Shown here piece after piece: positions 44,568-54,317 of a DNA stretch of 64,000 bases. Position 1 is the stretch's first letter. Every line of letters starts with the position of its first letter. Made by a program: the position numbers and the translations under genes. Origin of the DNA: an uncultured Lachnospiraceae bacterium (GTDB lineage Bacteria > Bacillota > Clostridia > Lachnospirales > Lachnospiraceae); the NCBI GenBank assembly GCA_910583835.1, contig CAJTYM010000003.1, positions 62,001 to 126,000 of the forward strand, in the 5' to 3' direction. The notes under the pieces were generated by a model. The model worked only from the letters and a program-made list of their open reading frames with translations. It made no database searches and was not told the origin of the DNA.

Positions 44568-45239
44568 CTAGGAAATCATTTCCTGTAATTCTATTTCCGT
44601 TCCCTTATCGGTCTGCGATTTCTTCCGTTCGCGCTCCTGTTTGGAAAATACACAGCCGCAATAATCCTGACGGTACATGCCGTATTCTTTCGAGATTGCA
44701 ACCGACTGTTTGTAACCGTCCTTTTTCTTAAAATCCGAGCAGAGATAGGAAATCCCATACTCTTGTGATAAATGCTCGCCAATCTCATTGAGTTTCTCCG
44801 CATTTTTCAGCGGGCTTATGGACAGCGTAGTCGTAAAAAAGTCCATCTTCAGCTGTTTCGCATACTCTGCCGCCCCTCGCAGACGCAGTTCATAGCATCG
44901 GAAACACCGCTCCCCGCCCTCCGGCAAATGCTCCAGCCCTTTTACGGTCTTATAGAACCTGTCTGGTTCAAACGTCCCCTCCACAAAACGTATCGGATGA
45001 TGTGAGGGAAAACGTTTGATAAAATCCTCCTGTTCCCTGACGCGCTTCCAATATTCCTCCGGCGGATAAATATTGGGATTGTAATAGAGAACTGTGATTC
45101 GGAAATGCTGGGACAGATACTGCAGGACATAACTGCTGCAAGGCGCGCAGCAGCTATGTAAAAGCAGCGTTGGCGCCGGCTCTTTTCCCTGTATGCTCCT
45201 GATTACCTGTTCCAGTTCTTTTTGATAGTTACGTTTCAT
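44568..45239 (-). CDS. queH: Epoxyqueuosine reductase QueH
   Basis: 223 residues of the former DUF208 family; reduces epoxyqueuosine to queuosine in tRNA, replacing QueG. Cysteine motifs for the iron-sulfur and metal centre are intact: HSCCAPCS at the N terminus, RCFRCYELR and DYCGCVFS. The C-terminal tail is basic. ATG 45239 follows GGGGAAGG; the upstream in-frame ATG has no such site. Confidence 0.93.
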   Translation of the reverse strand: MKRNYQKELEQVIRSIQGKEPAPTLLLHSCCAPCSSYVLQYLSQHFRITVLYYNPNIYPPEEYWKRVREQEDFIKRFPSHHPIRFVEGTFEPDRFYKTVKGLEHLPEGGERCFRCYELRLRGAAEYAKQLKMDFFTTTLSISPLKNAEKLNEIGEHLSQEYGISYLCSDFKKKDGYKQSVAISKEYGMYRQDYCGCVFSKQERERKKSQTDKGTEIELQEMIS

Positions 45240-45302
45240 AATCCTTCCCCTGTCCATCAATGATTCCATAAAGACCAATCTTTACCGCAAAGAATATGGG
45301 TT

Positions 45303-46403
45303 TTATCTGCGGAACTTATACAAAGTCTCTGCGTCCATAACATATGGGTAATTTTTCAGCTTCGCCTGGTTTCCCATAATCATCTCCACGTCCTTCTTCC
45401 ACAAGTCATCGGAAATCTCCACCTTGCCCAGCAGCTCATCGAGATATTCCGTGAAATCTTCCACGCTTGCAAAGCACATTTCCCTCAGCAGCGCCCGTAC
45501 ATCTTCTTTCGCCTGATAAAATTGTAGAAATCCTGGCAAAAAGATACCTACCGCCTTGCCGTGGGGCACGCCCATCTCATATGTGACCGGATAGCTGAGG
45601 CCATGGGGAAGCGATGTGCTGGTGTGGGTAATCGCCATGCCCGCCGTTGCCGACATCTGCATCAGTTTGTCAAACACATCATCCGACAATGTCTGTTTGG
45701 GCTCCCCGCCAAACCGCCTGCACTGCAGTAAATCGTCTTTCATCTCCGCAAACAGGCGCAGGCCTTTCTCAGAATACATACGGTTATAGGAATTGGCATT
45801 GGCATTCAGATAACTCTCAATCAAATGCGCCAACGCATCCACTGTAGTGTTGATGAGTGTATCTACACTTTCTGTCTTAAGGTAACGGCTGTCAATCAGC
45901 GCCAGCTCCGGATAAATCCTGTAGCTTATGCTCTGCTTTGTCCTGCGGGCGTGAATTGTCAGAATTGCATAAGGCGTCACTTCTGAGCCAGTCCCTGCCG
46001 TGGTCGGTACCTCCGCCACTGGCAGACAGCCAAGTTCCCGCGCCTCATACAGGATACCCTCATCTTCCCCGGGATTGGCAACCATCAGGGCAATAGCCTT
46101 TGCCGCATCCATAGGCGAACCTCCGCCAATTCCCACCACAAAGTCCACATGTTCCTGTATCCCTAACTCCCTTGCCTGCATCACCGTCTCAATGGAAGGG
46201 TTCTCTTCAACCTTATCAAATACCACATACGCGGTCCCCTCTTCCTGCAGCGCATGTTTCACATCTTCCAGCGAACCGTTGGCCTGAGAGGAATGTCTTC
46301 CTGTCACAAGCATTGCCTTGTTCCCCAAAGCTGCCAGTTCCTTTCTATGATTCATTACACAGTTATTTTCACTGTATACGTTGGTCGGCATATAAATCTG
46401 CAT
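45303..46403 (-). CDS. Iron-containing alcohol dehydrogenase
   Basis: 366 residues of the Fe-ADH family (butanol dehydrogenase-like). NAD(P)-binding GGGSPMDAAKAIA, TTAGTGSEVTPYAIL and the metal-binding His/Asp set in DALAHLIES, ITHTSTSLPHGLSYPV and GVPHGKAVGI. It should interconvert a short-chain alcohol or aldehyde; the exact substrate is unknown. ATG 46403 follows GGAGG. First gene of a unit with queH and argH, behind a good promoter. Confidence 0.9.
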   Translation of the reverse strand: MQIYMPTNVYSENNCVMNHRKELAALGNKAMLVTGRHSSQANGSLEDVKHALQEEGTAYVVFDKVEENPSIETVMQARELGIQEHVDFVVGIGGGSPMDAAKAIALMVANPGEDEGILYEARELGCLPVAEVPTTAGTGSEVTPYAILTIHARRTKQSISYRIYPELALIDSRYLKTESVDTLINTTVDALAHLIESYLNANANSYNRMYSEKGLRLFAEMKDDLLQCRRFGGEPKQTLSDDVFDKLMQMSATAGMAITHTSTSLPHGLSYPVTYEMGVPHGKAVGIFLPGFLQFYQAKEDVRALLREMCFASVEDFTEYLDELLGKVEISDDLWKKDVEMIMGNQAKLKNYPYVMDAETLYKFRR

Positions 46404-46505
46404 ATGATTTCCTCCATTCTGCCTAGTTCAGGATAACATCTTCCAGCTGACATCTGAAAAATATCATTCCGGCAATCTACTATATTTTTCTGAGCAATCA
46501 TCTCT

Positions 46506-46534
46506 ATTATAGCCTCTTTATTCCCTTAACACAA
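46506..46534 (-). promoter_or_regulatory. Promoter of the ADH-queH-argH unit
   Basis: On the minus strand TTGTGT, 17 bases, TATAAT; it begins right after the stop of the upstream peptidase gene. Confidence 0.65.
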
Positions 46535-47485
46535 CTATTTTTCAAAGTGCTGGTAATCTTTCAATGAATTCCAATGCCCTCCCCAGATAAATCCATGTTC
46601 TGTGAACAGCTGATAACAGAGGTCATTTTCATCAATCTTATGTGCGAACGGTTGGCTCCTGTCTGCATAATCGCCCGCATTTACAGGGCTGATGGATGTG
46701 CCGCCATTTTTTATGCAGGGATTGTACAAAGGATTGATATCAATGGCAAGCCCCAAGCTGTGGCGGGACAGTTTGCTGCTGCCAGCAATTTCCCGATAGT
46801 TAAAAGCGGAAGTGTTGTTATCCTCCATGGACTGCTCATCGTCCGCCCCATAATTGTCCACCAGCGCCATCTTCTCAATCGCATATCCATTTTCGTAAAG
46901 TTCTGCCATAATCTCCAACACATCTGCAGCAATGGACTGATTCACCAGCAGTTCCCCGATATGGGCCTGCCCATCAAACCCCACATGCAAAATACGCAGA
47001 TAGCGCAGTTCCTCCAGGGAGATATTGTCGTTCTCCTGATAGGAGGTTCCCACAATCCTCTGCTGCACCTCTGGGCTTAATTCTTCACTGTAAAACAGCG
47101 ATTCTGCCATATCGGCTCTCAATGTCTCCATCTCAAGGATACTTCCAGCCTCCATATTCCTGATATCCGACAGATTTAAATAATCCTCCGCAACGGCAGA
47201 AGCCTCTGTGCTCTCTGCCGCGCCAGAAAGGCTGCCACCGCCCTTATCCGCTTCCGATAACTCTATCCCACAGCCGCTGCCCTTATCCGCTTCTGATAAC
47301 TCTACCCCACATCTTCTGGCTGCTTCTGCCACAATCCCTGAAATTCTCTGGCTCAGTACCTCCCCACCTATATATTCCTGCACTTGCTCCATATTCCGCA
47401 CATTCATGCTAACGCCCGCATAAACAGAAATACACGCAAGACACACCATAAAAATTATGACGGCTGCTCTTTTCCCAAATTTCAT
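46535..47485 (-). CDS. M15 family (VanY-like) peptidase, membrane-anchored
   Basis: 316 residues. Residues about 7-25 form an N-terminal membrane anchor. The C-terminal peptidase domain has the zinc motif SRHSLGLAIDINPLYNP (HxxxxxxD) and an H-x-F at the end (DYQHFEK), as in L-Ala-D-Glu or D-Ala-D-Ala peptidases of M15. It should trim peptidoglycan stems outside the membrane. A 13-residue unit, GVELSEADKGSGC / GIELSEADKGGG, is tandemly duplicated in the linker. It follows the SGNH-like gene by 56 bases; AGGAG precedes the ATG. Confidence 0.85.
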   Translation of the reverse strand: MKFGKRAAVIIFMVCLACISVYAGVSMNVRNMEQVQEYIGGEVLSQRISGIVAEAARRCGVELSEADKGSGCGIELSEADKGGGSLSGAAESTEASAVAEDYLNLSDIRNMEAGSILEMETLRADMAESLFYSEELSPEVQQRIVGTSYQENDNISLEELRYLRILHVGFDGQAHIGELLVNQSIAADVLEIMAELYENGYAIEKMALVDNYGADDEQSMEDNNTSAFNYREIAGSSKLSRHSLGLAIDINPLYNPCIKNGGTSISPVNAGDYADRSQPFAHKIDENDLCYQLFTEHGFIWGGHWNSLKDYQHFEK

Positions 47486-47541
47486 TCTGCTCTCCTATCT
47501 ATTTCATTGTTACTTGTCCTGTTTCTCCCGCGACACAGGAA

Positions 47542-48828
47542 TTAAACTATTTTGTCATATTTCCCGACTTGATTATCCTGGGAGTCAAACACACAGACCT
47601 TTATATTTATTTTTTCTGCCGAGGGCAGGGCAATCTTCCGATTTCTGGATTTTTCCTGCAATAAGGTGCATTCCCCATTATCATCCTCATAGTAAACCTC
47701 AAACTTAAATTTATCTTTCTTTGTGGTCACGGAACGGATTTTACAAAATTCCCCGCTCGTATCCCGCCTCAGAATCAGACCAATAAATCTCTCGGGCAAT
47801 TGTTCTTTCTTTTCCTCATAGGAAGCATAGAATAATTCCTCTTCTTCTATCTTTCCTGCAAAAAAATCGGCAAACACTTTGGTGAAACGCTCAGCCCCCA
47901 TTTCATTCATATGGGTGGAATCCCGAAAATCAGTGTCCTGCATACCTAAAATAGATGGATTTGCCATATTAAAATCATAAAAGCATACACCGTTTTCCTC
48001 GCATAATTCTTTTGCCTGCATATAATATTCATCGTAATTGCCAAAAGATTCTAACGTGTATTCTGGCAGGGGCGCAGAAAAACATACGAGCCTGATATTA
48101 TTTTCCTGGCAATACTGTGCAATCTCGTGAAAATAATAGCGAAATTCTTCATTCACAAGATTCTCTCTGATTGGCTGCCTGACCCTCGCGCCTACATTTT
48201 CAAATTCTTCCTTAAAACGAATAAAACCCTTGCCCGCATAATCACCCGATTCCACTTTGACATATTCATAATTCCGATAGGCAGCAGTCCATTTTGCAGA
48301 AACGGTTTCTTTCATCGTCTGCAACGAATAGACAGATTTCCAATTACGGCGCGCACGGCAGAACACATTGATGTAATCCTGTGGCTGAATGGTCGTCCAG
48401 AGATAAACAAATTTATTCCATGACGGCCGCATATAATCTGACACCCTGCAAATTTCCTGCAGTGTACCATCCTCCACCCCTCTGGTCACGCCGTTGACCG
48501 ACAGTTCAAGATAACAGTTATCAATATCCGCCACCCGATTCGCTTCTTTTAATAACAGATAAGAAGTATCAATCCTCTGTGCAGAGGTACTGCAGTTAAA
48601 CGTGTTCTGCCCCCATGCCGCATCTGCAATATCTGGATTGATTCCGCTATATACATGGGAGGCCCCCAAAAAAAGACTGTCAATCTCTTCCTGCCCATAC
48701 AATTCATGCAGCTCAATCCTGGACCACGACGTCGTATCATTGCTGAAAACGTAATCTAACCCCGACAAGAAAAGCATAATCATAACCGAGGTTACCACAC
48801 AAATTCCCATCACTCTTAAAATCTTCAT
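47542..48828 (-). CDS. SGNH hydrolase-like exported protein
   Basis: 428 residues with an N-terminal signal anchor (about 5-28). A possible nucleophile Ser lies in LFLGASHVYSGINP, and a late catalytic pair in DSTHMNEMGAERF (DxxH), as in SGNH/GDSL and DltD-like proteins. The middle is specific; the C-terminal 80 residues form a beta-rich domain. A role in acylation or deacylation of wall polymers is plausible, not proven. The ribosome site is weak (GGAAGG ten bases upstream). Confidence 0.7.
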   Translation of the reverse strand: MKILRVMGICVVTSVMIMLFLSGLDYVFSNDTTSWSRIELHELYGQEEIDSLFLGASHVYSGINPDIADAAWGQNTFNCSTSAQRIDTSYLLLKEANRVADIDNCYLELSVNGVTRGVEDGTLQEICRVSDYMRPSWNKFVYLWTTIQPQDYINVFCRARRNWKSVYSLQTMKETVSAKWTAAYRNYEYVKVESGDYAGKGFIRFKEEFENVGARVRQPIRENLVNEEFRYYFHEIAQYCQENNIRLVCFSAPLPEYTLESFGNYDEYYMQAKELCEENGVCFYDFNMANPSILGMQDTDFRDSTHMNEMGAERFTKVFADFFAGKIEEEELFYASYEEKKEQLPERFIGLILRRDTSGEFCKIRSVTTKKDKFKFEVYYEDDNGECTLLQEKSRNRKIALPSAEKINIKVCVFDSQDNQVGKYDKIV

Positions 48829-48925
48829 TTTCTAAAAACCTTCCCTTCTTCGCAGTGAGTATATCAACTTATCCCTTTGCTTAAGAATATGCATATAATT
48901 TACATTTTCTTTCGCTAAATTTTCA

Positions 48926-48953
48926 TTTGCTCACCGAAACATTGATTTATAAT
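48926..48953 (+). promoter_or_regulatory. Probable promoter of the ABC importer
   Basis: TTTGCT, 16 bases, TATAAT. A leader of about 120 bases follows, without a recognised riboswitch. Confidence 0.5.
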
Positions 48954-49079
48954 ATAGGGAAAAATCATGATGGAAATATGGTATTTTTTAATAAAAGGAT
49001 ATTTTTGCCCCCTATTCCTGACTGCACCATTCCCTGTTTTCACTCATACAATAACATAAGCGATAATAAGGAGAATCCT

Positions 49080-49847
49080 ATGGAAAAATTAATGGAAATC
49101 AAGCACGTGGGCTATTCCTACCATACGATGCAAGGGGAGACCCCCGCGCTCCATAATATAAATTTTACGGTTCATAAGGGCGATTTTCTGGCAATTGTCG
49201 GTCCCAGCGGCTGCGGCAAATCCACCCTCCTGTCCCTTCTGGCAGGTCTGATAGAGCCGGAACACGGTTCTGTTTTGCTATATGGACAGAAATTGTTCCA
49301 AAAGAACGGCGGAACCATCGGCTATATGCTGCAGCACGACCATCTTTTGGAATGGCGAACAATTGAGAAAAACGTGCTGCTAGGGCTGGAAATCCAGAGC
49401 AAGCTGACTCCGGCAGCCAGGGAACGCATTTATGACATGTTAAAAACTTACGGATTATATAAATTCAAAGATGCCAGGCCTTCCCAGCTCTCGGGCGGGA
49501 TGCGGCAGCGGGCAGCACTGATACGCACCCTTGCACTGGAACCGGAAATACTGTTATTGGATGAGCCTTTCTCCGCCCTGGACTATCAGACAAGGCTTAC
49601 GGTCGGCGATGACATCGGCTCCATCATCAAAAAAGAACAGAAAACAGCCATTCTGGTTACCCACGACTTATCGGAAGCCGTGAGCCTCGGAAACCAGGTC
49701 CTGGTATTAAGCAAACGACCGGCAACCATTAAGAGCGTTATCGATATTTCTTTCCCGCCAAACATCAGTCCGCTCGAACGCAGAAATTTACCGGAATTCA
49801 AAGACTATTTTAATGAAATATGGAAGGAGTTAAATGACGATGAGTGA
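49080..49847 (+). CDS. ABC importer ATP-binding subunit (nitrate/sulfonate/thiamine-precursor type)
   Basis: 255 residues: Walker A GPSGCGKST, Q-loop GYMLQHDHLLEW, signature LSGGMRQRAALIR, Walker B ILLLDEPFSALD and HDLSEAVSLG. The set fits the SsuB/TauB/ThiZ group. ATG 49080 has AAGGAG six bases upstream. It overlaps the permease gene by 14 bases. No substrate-binding protein gene is beside it, so the substrate is unknown. Parts of this gene recur as a remnant at 58890-59137. Confidence 0.92.
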   Translation: MEKLMEIKHVGYSYHTMQGETPALHNINFTVHKGDFLAIVGPSGCGKSTLLSLLAGLIEPEHGSVLLYGQKLFQKNGGTIGYMLQHDHLLEWRTIEKNVLLGLEIQSKLTPAARERIYDMLKTYGLYKFKDARPSQLSGGMRQRAALIRTLALEPEILLLDEPFSALDYQTRLTVGDDIGSIIKKEQKTAILVTHDLSEAVSLGNQVLVLSKRPATIKSVIDISFPPNISPLERRNLPEFKDYFNEIWKELNDDE

Positions 49848-50640
49848 GATTTCCCTTGCCCAGCAGAAATTTCTGCTTGCCCAGAAAAAACACAGGCGCA
49901 CGGTCGCCGCAAGCAGGCTGTGCATTTTTGTGCTTTTCCTTGCAGTCTGGGAGAGCGCTGCCAGGATGGATCTGATCGATTCATTCTTTTTCAGCAGCCC
50001 CTCAGGCGTGGTTTTATGTGCCTATGACATGCTTTTGGACCATACACTGTTTACCCACATAGGCGTTACGCTCTTTGAGACCATCAGCAGCTTTGTGCTG
50101 GTGACAGTCCTCGCACTCCTGACAACGATTATCCTATGGCTCAACAAGAAAATCTCCGAGACATTGGAGCCCTATTTGGTTATCTTAAACAGCCTGCCAA
50201 AGTCTGCGCTGGCGCCCTTGCTCATTGTCTGGTTGGGGGCAAATTACAATACGGTCATCATCACCGGCATATCCGTGGCGGTCTTTGGCTCTATTTTAAG
50301 CCTTTACACCAGCTTTCAGTCCGTAGACCCGGAAAAAATCAAGCTGATTAAGACCTTGGGCGGAAAAAAATACCACGTCCTTGCCAAAGTAGTGCTTCCC
50401 GCCAACATCCCGGCACTGTTCGCTGTCATGAAGGTAAACATCGGGCTCTGCCTGGTAGGTGTGATTATCGGGGAATTTATCTCCTCCCGGCAAGGGCTTG
50501 GCTACCTGATTATCTACGGCAGCCAGGTTTTCAAATTGGATTGGGTGATCATGTCCATCGTAATCCTCTGCCTGCTCGCCTGGGGACTCTACAGCTTATT
50601 AAGCCATTTGGAAAAACGCTACCTCAAACACATGTCTTAG
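49834..50640 (+). CDS. ABC importer permease (SsuC/TauC type)
   Basis: 268 residues with about six membrane helices and the conserved cytoplasmic coupling loop (TLGGKKYHVLAKVVLPANIPALF). The N terminus overlaps the ATPase gene; AAGGAG is followed by two ATGs (49834, 49840), either of which could serve. A binding protein is missing from the locus, so the transporter depends on one elsewhere or is an orphan. Confidence 0.9.
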   Translation: MTMSEISLAQQKFLLAQKKHRRTVAASRLCIFVLFLAVWESAARMDLIDSFFFSSPSGVVLCAYDMLLDHTLFTHIGVTLFETISSFVLVTVLALLTTIILWLNKKISETLEPYLVILNSLPKSALAPLLIVWLGANYNTVIITGISVAVFGSILSLYTSFQSVDPEKIKLIKTLGGKKYHVLAKVVLPANIPALFAVMKVNIGLCLVGVIIGEFISSRQGLGYLIIYGSQVFKLDWVIMSIVILCLLAWGLYSLLSHLEKRYLKHMS

Positions 50641-50660
50641 CACAGCAGCTTATGTATTCG

Positions 50661-50687
50661 GAACAAAGTGGGCAAGCCCACCTCAAC
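50661..50687. repeat. 27-base repeat copy with a GTGGGC-AA-GCCCAC dyad
   Basis: Identical over 27 bases to 12448-12474. Here it lies 20 bases past the permease stop; beyond it only a loose C-rich similarity continues. The rest of 50641-50892 holds no gene that I can support. Confidence 0.75.
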
Positions 50688-50892
50688 TCCCTGCCCCCCA
50701 CTGGAGGCCGCTGGAAAAGCAGATACCACCGCTTATATTTGGTATAATATAACTATCAAATACAGGCGGTGGTATTATGGTTGAGCAACAGCAGTACCAT
50801 GTTTGAAACTGAAAAAATGATTTTTTGAGGATTTCCTGCTGTAGATAAAGATGTTCATATGCCAAATCTCCTAATATGCCATTTGTAACCCT

Positions 50893-53592
50893 TTATTTTT
50901 CAGAACCCCAATCAATCCACATGGCAGGACGGATATTGTATTTTGAAGTGACAGTTTCATTGATAGATGCATCAATACCTCCGAAAGCGCCAACCGTGAT
51001 AACATACTCGTTGTAAGACGACCGTAAAGGCCAGTGACATCGCACTGCATTTGAAATAGGATATTTCGTACACATTCGTTCTTCCTCCGTAGCAAAATAC
51101 TTTACCGCCTCTGTAACACCGAGTAAAAATACCCTATCCTTTATGGTCTTGCCAAAACTCACCATAGAATCTGCAAAAGGATCTATCTCTTCTAACTGTA
51201 CTTCAACAGTAGGTATCATCGCTCTCTGTTTTTTAGAAAAAGCCTTCTTCATAAACCCTTTGTTCAGCCATTTGCGCAGAGAACACGTTTTCCATGTAAC
51301 ATCCGCATCCTTCTTATGGTAAGCACGATAATCAAGGGCATATCTGCTGATAACCAGGCTTCTGTCTCCCTCCTTTGCAAGCACAAGCCATTCTATCTCT
51401 TCTTTACCATTTTCTTTGTTCTCGTCCAGTTCATAAGAGCCAAAAATAATATAATCTCCTACTTTCGCCTTTTTTCCTTTTGCCATTTGGTATTCAACGC
51501 GGATAGAGTCAGCCTGTTCTTTGCTGTCCTTATAGCCTTCAAGCTCTATCAATTGTTCGTACGCTTCCTCATACTTTCCCTCCCCTATCCAGGCAACTGC
51601 CTGCTGATATATCTCCCCCGGTATCGTTTCCGTCTCTAATTCTTCTGCTATCTCTCTACTGTCCTTATAATCTTCAATCTCCATCAATTGTTCGTATGCT
51701 TCCTCATATTTTCCCTCCTCTATCCAGGCAACTGCTTCTTCATATTTCTTCCCCGGTATTGTTTCCATCTTTAATTCTTTTGCCTTCTCACCACTGTCCT
51801 TGTAGCTTTCAATCTCCATCAATTGTTCGTATGCTTCCAGATACTTTTCCTCCCCTATCCAGGCAGCTGCTTGCTGGTATTTCCGTTCTGGTATGAGCAC
51901 CTTGTTATAGAAAATAACGCCTGCGATTACTGCACAGATGGCGGCAGCGATTACAATACGGACACATCTCTTGCGCCTGATTTCTTGCCTGGCCAGCCGT
52001 TCCTTTTCTATTCTTATCCTTTCCTCTTCCCGCTGTATCTCCTTAATCTCCCTTTTACACATCTCCAACTGCTCATCCGCATCTCTCCAGCCGGGAATCT
52101 CCTGAAACTTAAGGATTGCAGCCTTATAATGGCTTATTTTTATATTAATTGTATTATGTATCAGCGCCTCTGCCTCATGATAAATAGCATCTTTCCGGCA
52201 GGTTTCCGCCTCATTCAGACACTCCTCCCTCCTCGCGGAAGAATCCTTATATTCTTCAATTGCAAGAAACTTAGACGCCGCATTCTGATAATCCCTTGCG
52301 GAATCCGCCGCCTCCATCATTGCAACTGCATCATGGTAAATTGATTCCAGACGGGCATTTTCATTGCGCGTATTGATATGTTCAATATACCCCTGCACTG
52401 TATTTTTCAAGGCGTCATTTCCGTAACGAATCACTTTGTGATAATTATTGCTGTCGGAAAAGGCCTGCTCGCAGTCTGCAAGTTCCTGCTGTTTTTTGAC
52501 ATGCAGTTCTGCCATCAGTTTTCCAAGGTACGCCTCCGCCGTTTCCGGATCCATATCCAGAACTTTTTCACAGTATTCATCCGCGCTTTCCCAGTCGCCA
52601 TCCTCCAGAAAGATAAAGACACGCTTGAGCAAAGACTCCTTGTTTGCGCCCACACTTGCTGTAATCGTTTCTGAACTGGCATTCTTCCTCGGTTCATCCA
52701 CTTCCGCAATCTTCTCAATGCCACGGATAATGTCCTGCATAAAGCCAAGCTTTGACATATCCTGCGCCTGTAAATGGGAAAATTCCTCGGGCAAGTCATA
52801 AGGATCCATATCCTTGTAAGCCGGGATAAGCGTCTTTTTGGCTCCATTACGGATAAGCGCGAGATAACGGCTCCATTCATTTTTCACCCAGGGCGCCTGA
52901 AAATATTCCGGCTTGGTGCCGAGCACGACCATCACTTTTGCAGAATTAAGGGCTGCGAATATGTACGGCTCATAGGCAGAACCAATCTTATCTTCGAGAG
53001 TGATACGGGAAAAGAAGACTTTGAACCCTTCTTCTGTCAATTCGTGATACAGTTCATTTGCCAGCACGGAATCCGGCGTTCGCCTGCCTGAATTATCCGT
53101 CTCCTTATAACAGATAAACACATCAAACGGTTCTTCCTGCTGTGAGATGGAAAGAATGCCTTTTTGAATCTCATTGATATTCTTTGCCTCTTCTTCATAA
53201 ATTGATTTCTGGCTGCCGTCTGCATATTCCAGCGCAGATTTGTAATTATCATCGTCAAAAACAGCCGTAAACTGTGCGCGGTTTACCGTAGGCACCCGCT
53301 TGTGGGATGCGGGGTCTTCCACATATTCAATCCCATAGCGGCAAAGGACAAGCGACCAGTAAGCCTCTGCATCCGTGCCGTCCTCATTCAGTATCTGTTC
53401 ATAAATGCCCATCGCTTTGTCAAATTCATTATTCCGCCGGAAATGATTGGCCCTGTCATAGAGGTTGGCCCTTCTGTCATCGTCAAGTATCGGAATCGTC
53501 TGCTGTGTCCCGCAGTATTCGCAGACTGCAACACGTTCCCTATTTTTTATTTCCAATGTGCCGCCGCACATTTTGCATTTAAATAGCGCCAT
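50893..53592 (-). CDS. TIR-domain protein with zinc ribbon, repeats, membrane helix and DUF6273
   Basis: 899 residues. A zinc ribbon (CKMCGG, CEYCG; 5-28) is followed by a TPR-like stretch (45-85) and a TIR domain (about 155-275: DVFICYKETD, GFKVFFSR, VMVVLGTKPEYF). Glu208 in SAYEPYIF sits where NAD-cleaving TIR domains have their catalytic Glu. Then come helical TPR-like sequence, a membrane helix (about 545-565), three tandem repeats of about 42 residues (KYEEAYEQLMEIEDYKDS type) and a DUF6273 domain (about 720-899). It may degrade NAD on a signal sensed by the outer part. It starts 12 bases after the membrane-protein gene, with AGGAGG. Confidence 0.88.
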   Translation of the reverse strand: MALFKCKMCGGTLEIKNRERVAVCEYCGTQQTIPILDDDRRANLYDRANHFRRNNEFDKAMGIYEQILNEDGTDAEAYWSLVLCRYGIEYVEDPASHKRVPTVNRAQFTAVFDDDNYKSALEYADGSQKSIYEEEAKNINEIQKGILSISQQEEPFDVFICYKETDNSGRRTPDSVLANELYHELTEEGFKVFFSRITLEDKIGSAYEPYIFAALNSAKVMVVLGTKPEYFQAPWVKNEWSRYLALIRNGAKKTLIPAYKDMDPYDLPEEFSHLQAQDMSKLGFMQDIIRGIEKIAEVDEPRKNASSETITASVGANKESLLKRVFIFLEDGDWESADEYCEKVLDMDPETAEAYLGKLMAELHVKKQQELADCEQAFSDSNNYHKVIRYGNDALKNTVQGYIEHINTRNENARLESIYHDAVAMMEAADSARDYQNAASKFLAIEEYKDSSARREECLNEAETCRKDAIYHEAEALIHNTINIKISHYKAAILKFQEIPGWRDADEQLEMCKREIKEIQREEERIRIEKERLARQEIRRKRCVRIVIAAAICAVIAGVIFYNKVLIPERKYQQAAAWIGEEKYLEAYEQLMEIESYKDSGEKAKELKMETIPGKKYEEAVAWIEEGKYEEAYEQLMEIEDYKDSREIAEELETETIPGEIYQQAVAWIGEGKYEEAYEQLIELEGYKDSKEQADSIRVEYQMAKGKKAKVGDYIIFGSYELDENKENGKEEIEWLVLAKEGDRSLVISRYALDYRAYHKKDADVTWKTCSLRKWLNKGFMKKAFSKKQRAMIPTVEVQLEEIDPFADSMVSFGKTIKDRVFLLGVTEAVKYFATEEERMCTKYPISNAVRCHWPLRSSYNEYVITVGAFGGIDASINETVTSKYNIRPAMWIDWGSEK

Positions 53593-53604
53593 TATTTCTC
53601 CTCC

Positions 53605-54303
53605 TTATTTCAGTAACCTGCATTTCTTATTTCTGTCTTCCAGTAAAATCATGAGTTCATCGGCGATTTCTTTCACTTCTGCCGCATTGTCTTCCTCCAC
53701 TGCCTTTGTAAACACAGAAAATTTAACGGCGATTTCCTTCTCAATTGCGGACAGCGCCGCACAGCTCACAGGGTCGGAATAACGAACCGTTTCATAAACT
53801 CTCTTGCAATCCTTTTTTACGGTTTCGGATTTGGCCTTTGCCGGCAATATTTCGGCATCGGCTGTCAGAGTTTTCAAAAAAGATACCTGTGCTTTCTCTT
53901 TTTCGTCCGCACGTTCCACAAGCGTGGCGGATACTGATGTTTTCATTATGGAAACAACGTTAAACGCCAGAACGGCCGCGCAAAGGATGCTGCCCGCCCA
54001 GAATGGAAAGGCGGGAATCAACATGCACAGCCCACCAAACACGAAAGACAGCAAAAGCCCAGTATAACTGGTAACGACAAGAGAGATACGATAAAAGACC
54101 TTCCTTGAATCCCCCGCTTTCAATGCAATATATGCACAGATTAGCTGCCCTAGAAAAGAAATCATTATGCATAAATATCCAATCCAAAATGTCGGCGTAT
54201 ATTTTCCCACGCCTGCCCAGCCGGGAACGGTAAAAGAAATCACCTGGAAAAGTGCGAACATCACCGCCCACGCCACAACGTATAATTTAAATATTTTCTT
54301 CAT
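53605..54303 (-). CDS. Four-helix membrane protein of the SPFH-TIR operon
   Basis: 232 residues: four membrane helices in the first 125 (LYVVAWAVMFALFQVISF, FWIGYLCIMISFLGQL, YTGLLLSFVFGGLCML, AGSILCAAVLAFNVV) and a helical cytoplasmic tail of about 105 residues rich in Glu/Lys. I do not recognise a family. ATG 54303 follows AGGAG. It lies 14 bases after the SPFH gene and 12 before the TIR gene, so it likely links the two at the membrane. Confidence 0.7.
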   Translation of the reverse strand: MKKIFKLYVVAWAVMFALFQVISFTVPGWAGVGKYTPTFWIGYLCIMISFLGQLICAYIALKAGDSRKVFYRISLVVTSYTGLLLSFVFGGLCMLIPAFPFWAGSILCAAVLAFNVVSIMKTSVSATLVERADEKEKAQVSFLKTLTADAEILPAKAKSETVKKDCKRVYETVRYSDPVSCAALSAIEKEIAVKFSVFTKAVEEDNAAEVKEIADELMILLEDRNKKCRLLK

Positions 54304-54317
54304 GAAATCATCTCCTG

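Noticed and set aside
48960..49079. TPP riboswitch before the ABC importer, which resembles thiamine-precursor transporters
   Set aside because: No CUGAGA-type element is present.
51480..51870. Tandem repeats that might be a CRISPR or satellite
   Set aside because: They are in frame and encode the 42-residue repeats of the TIR protein.
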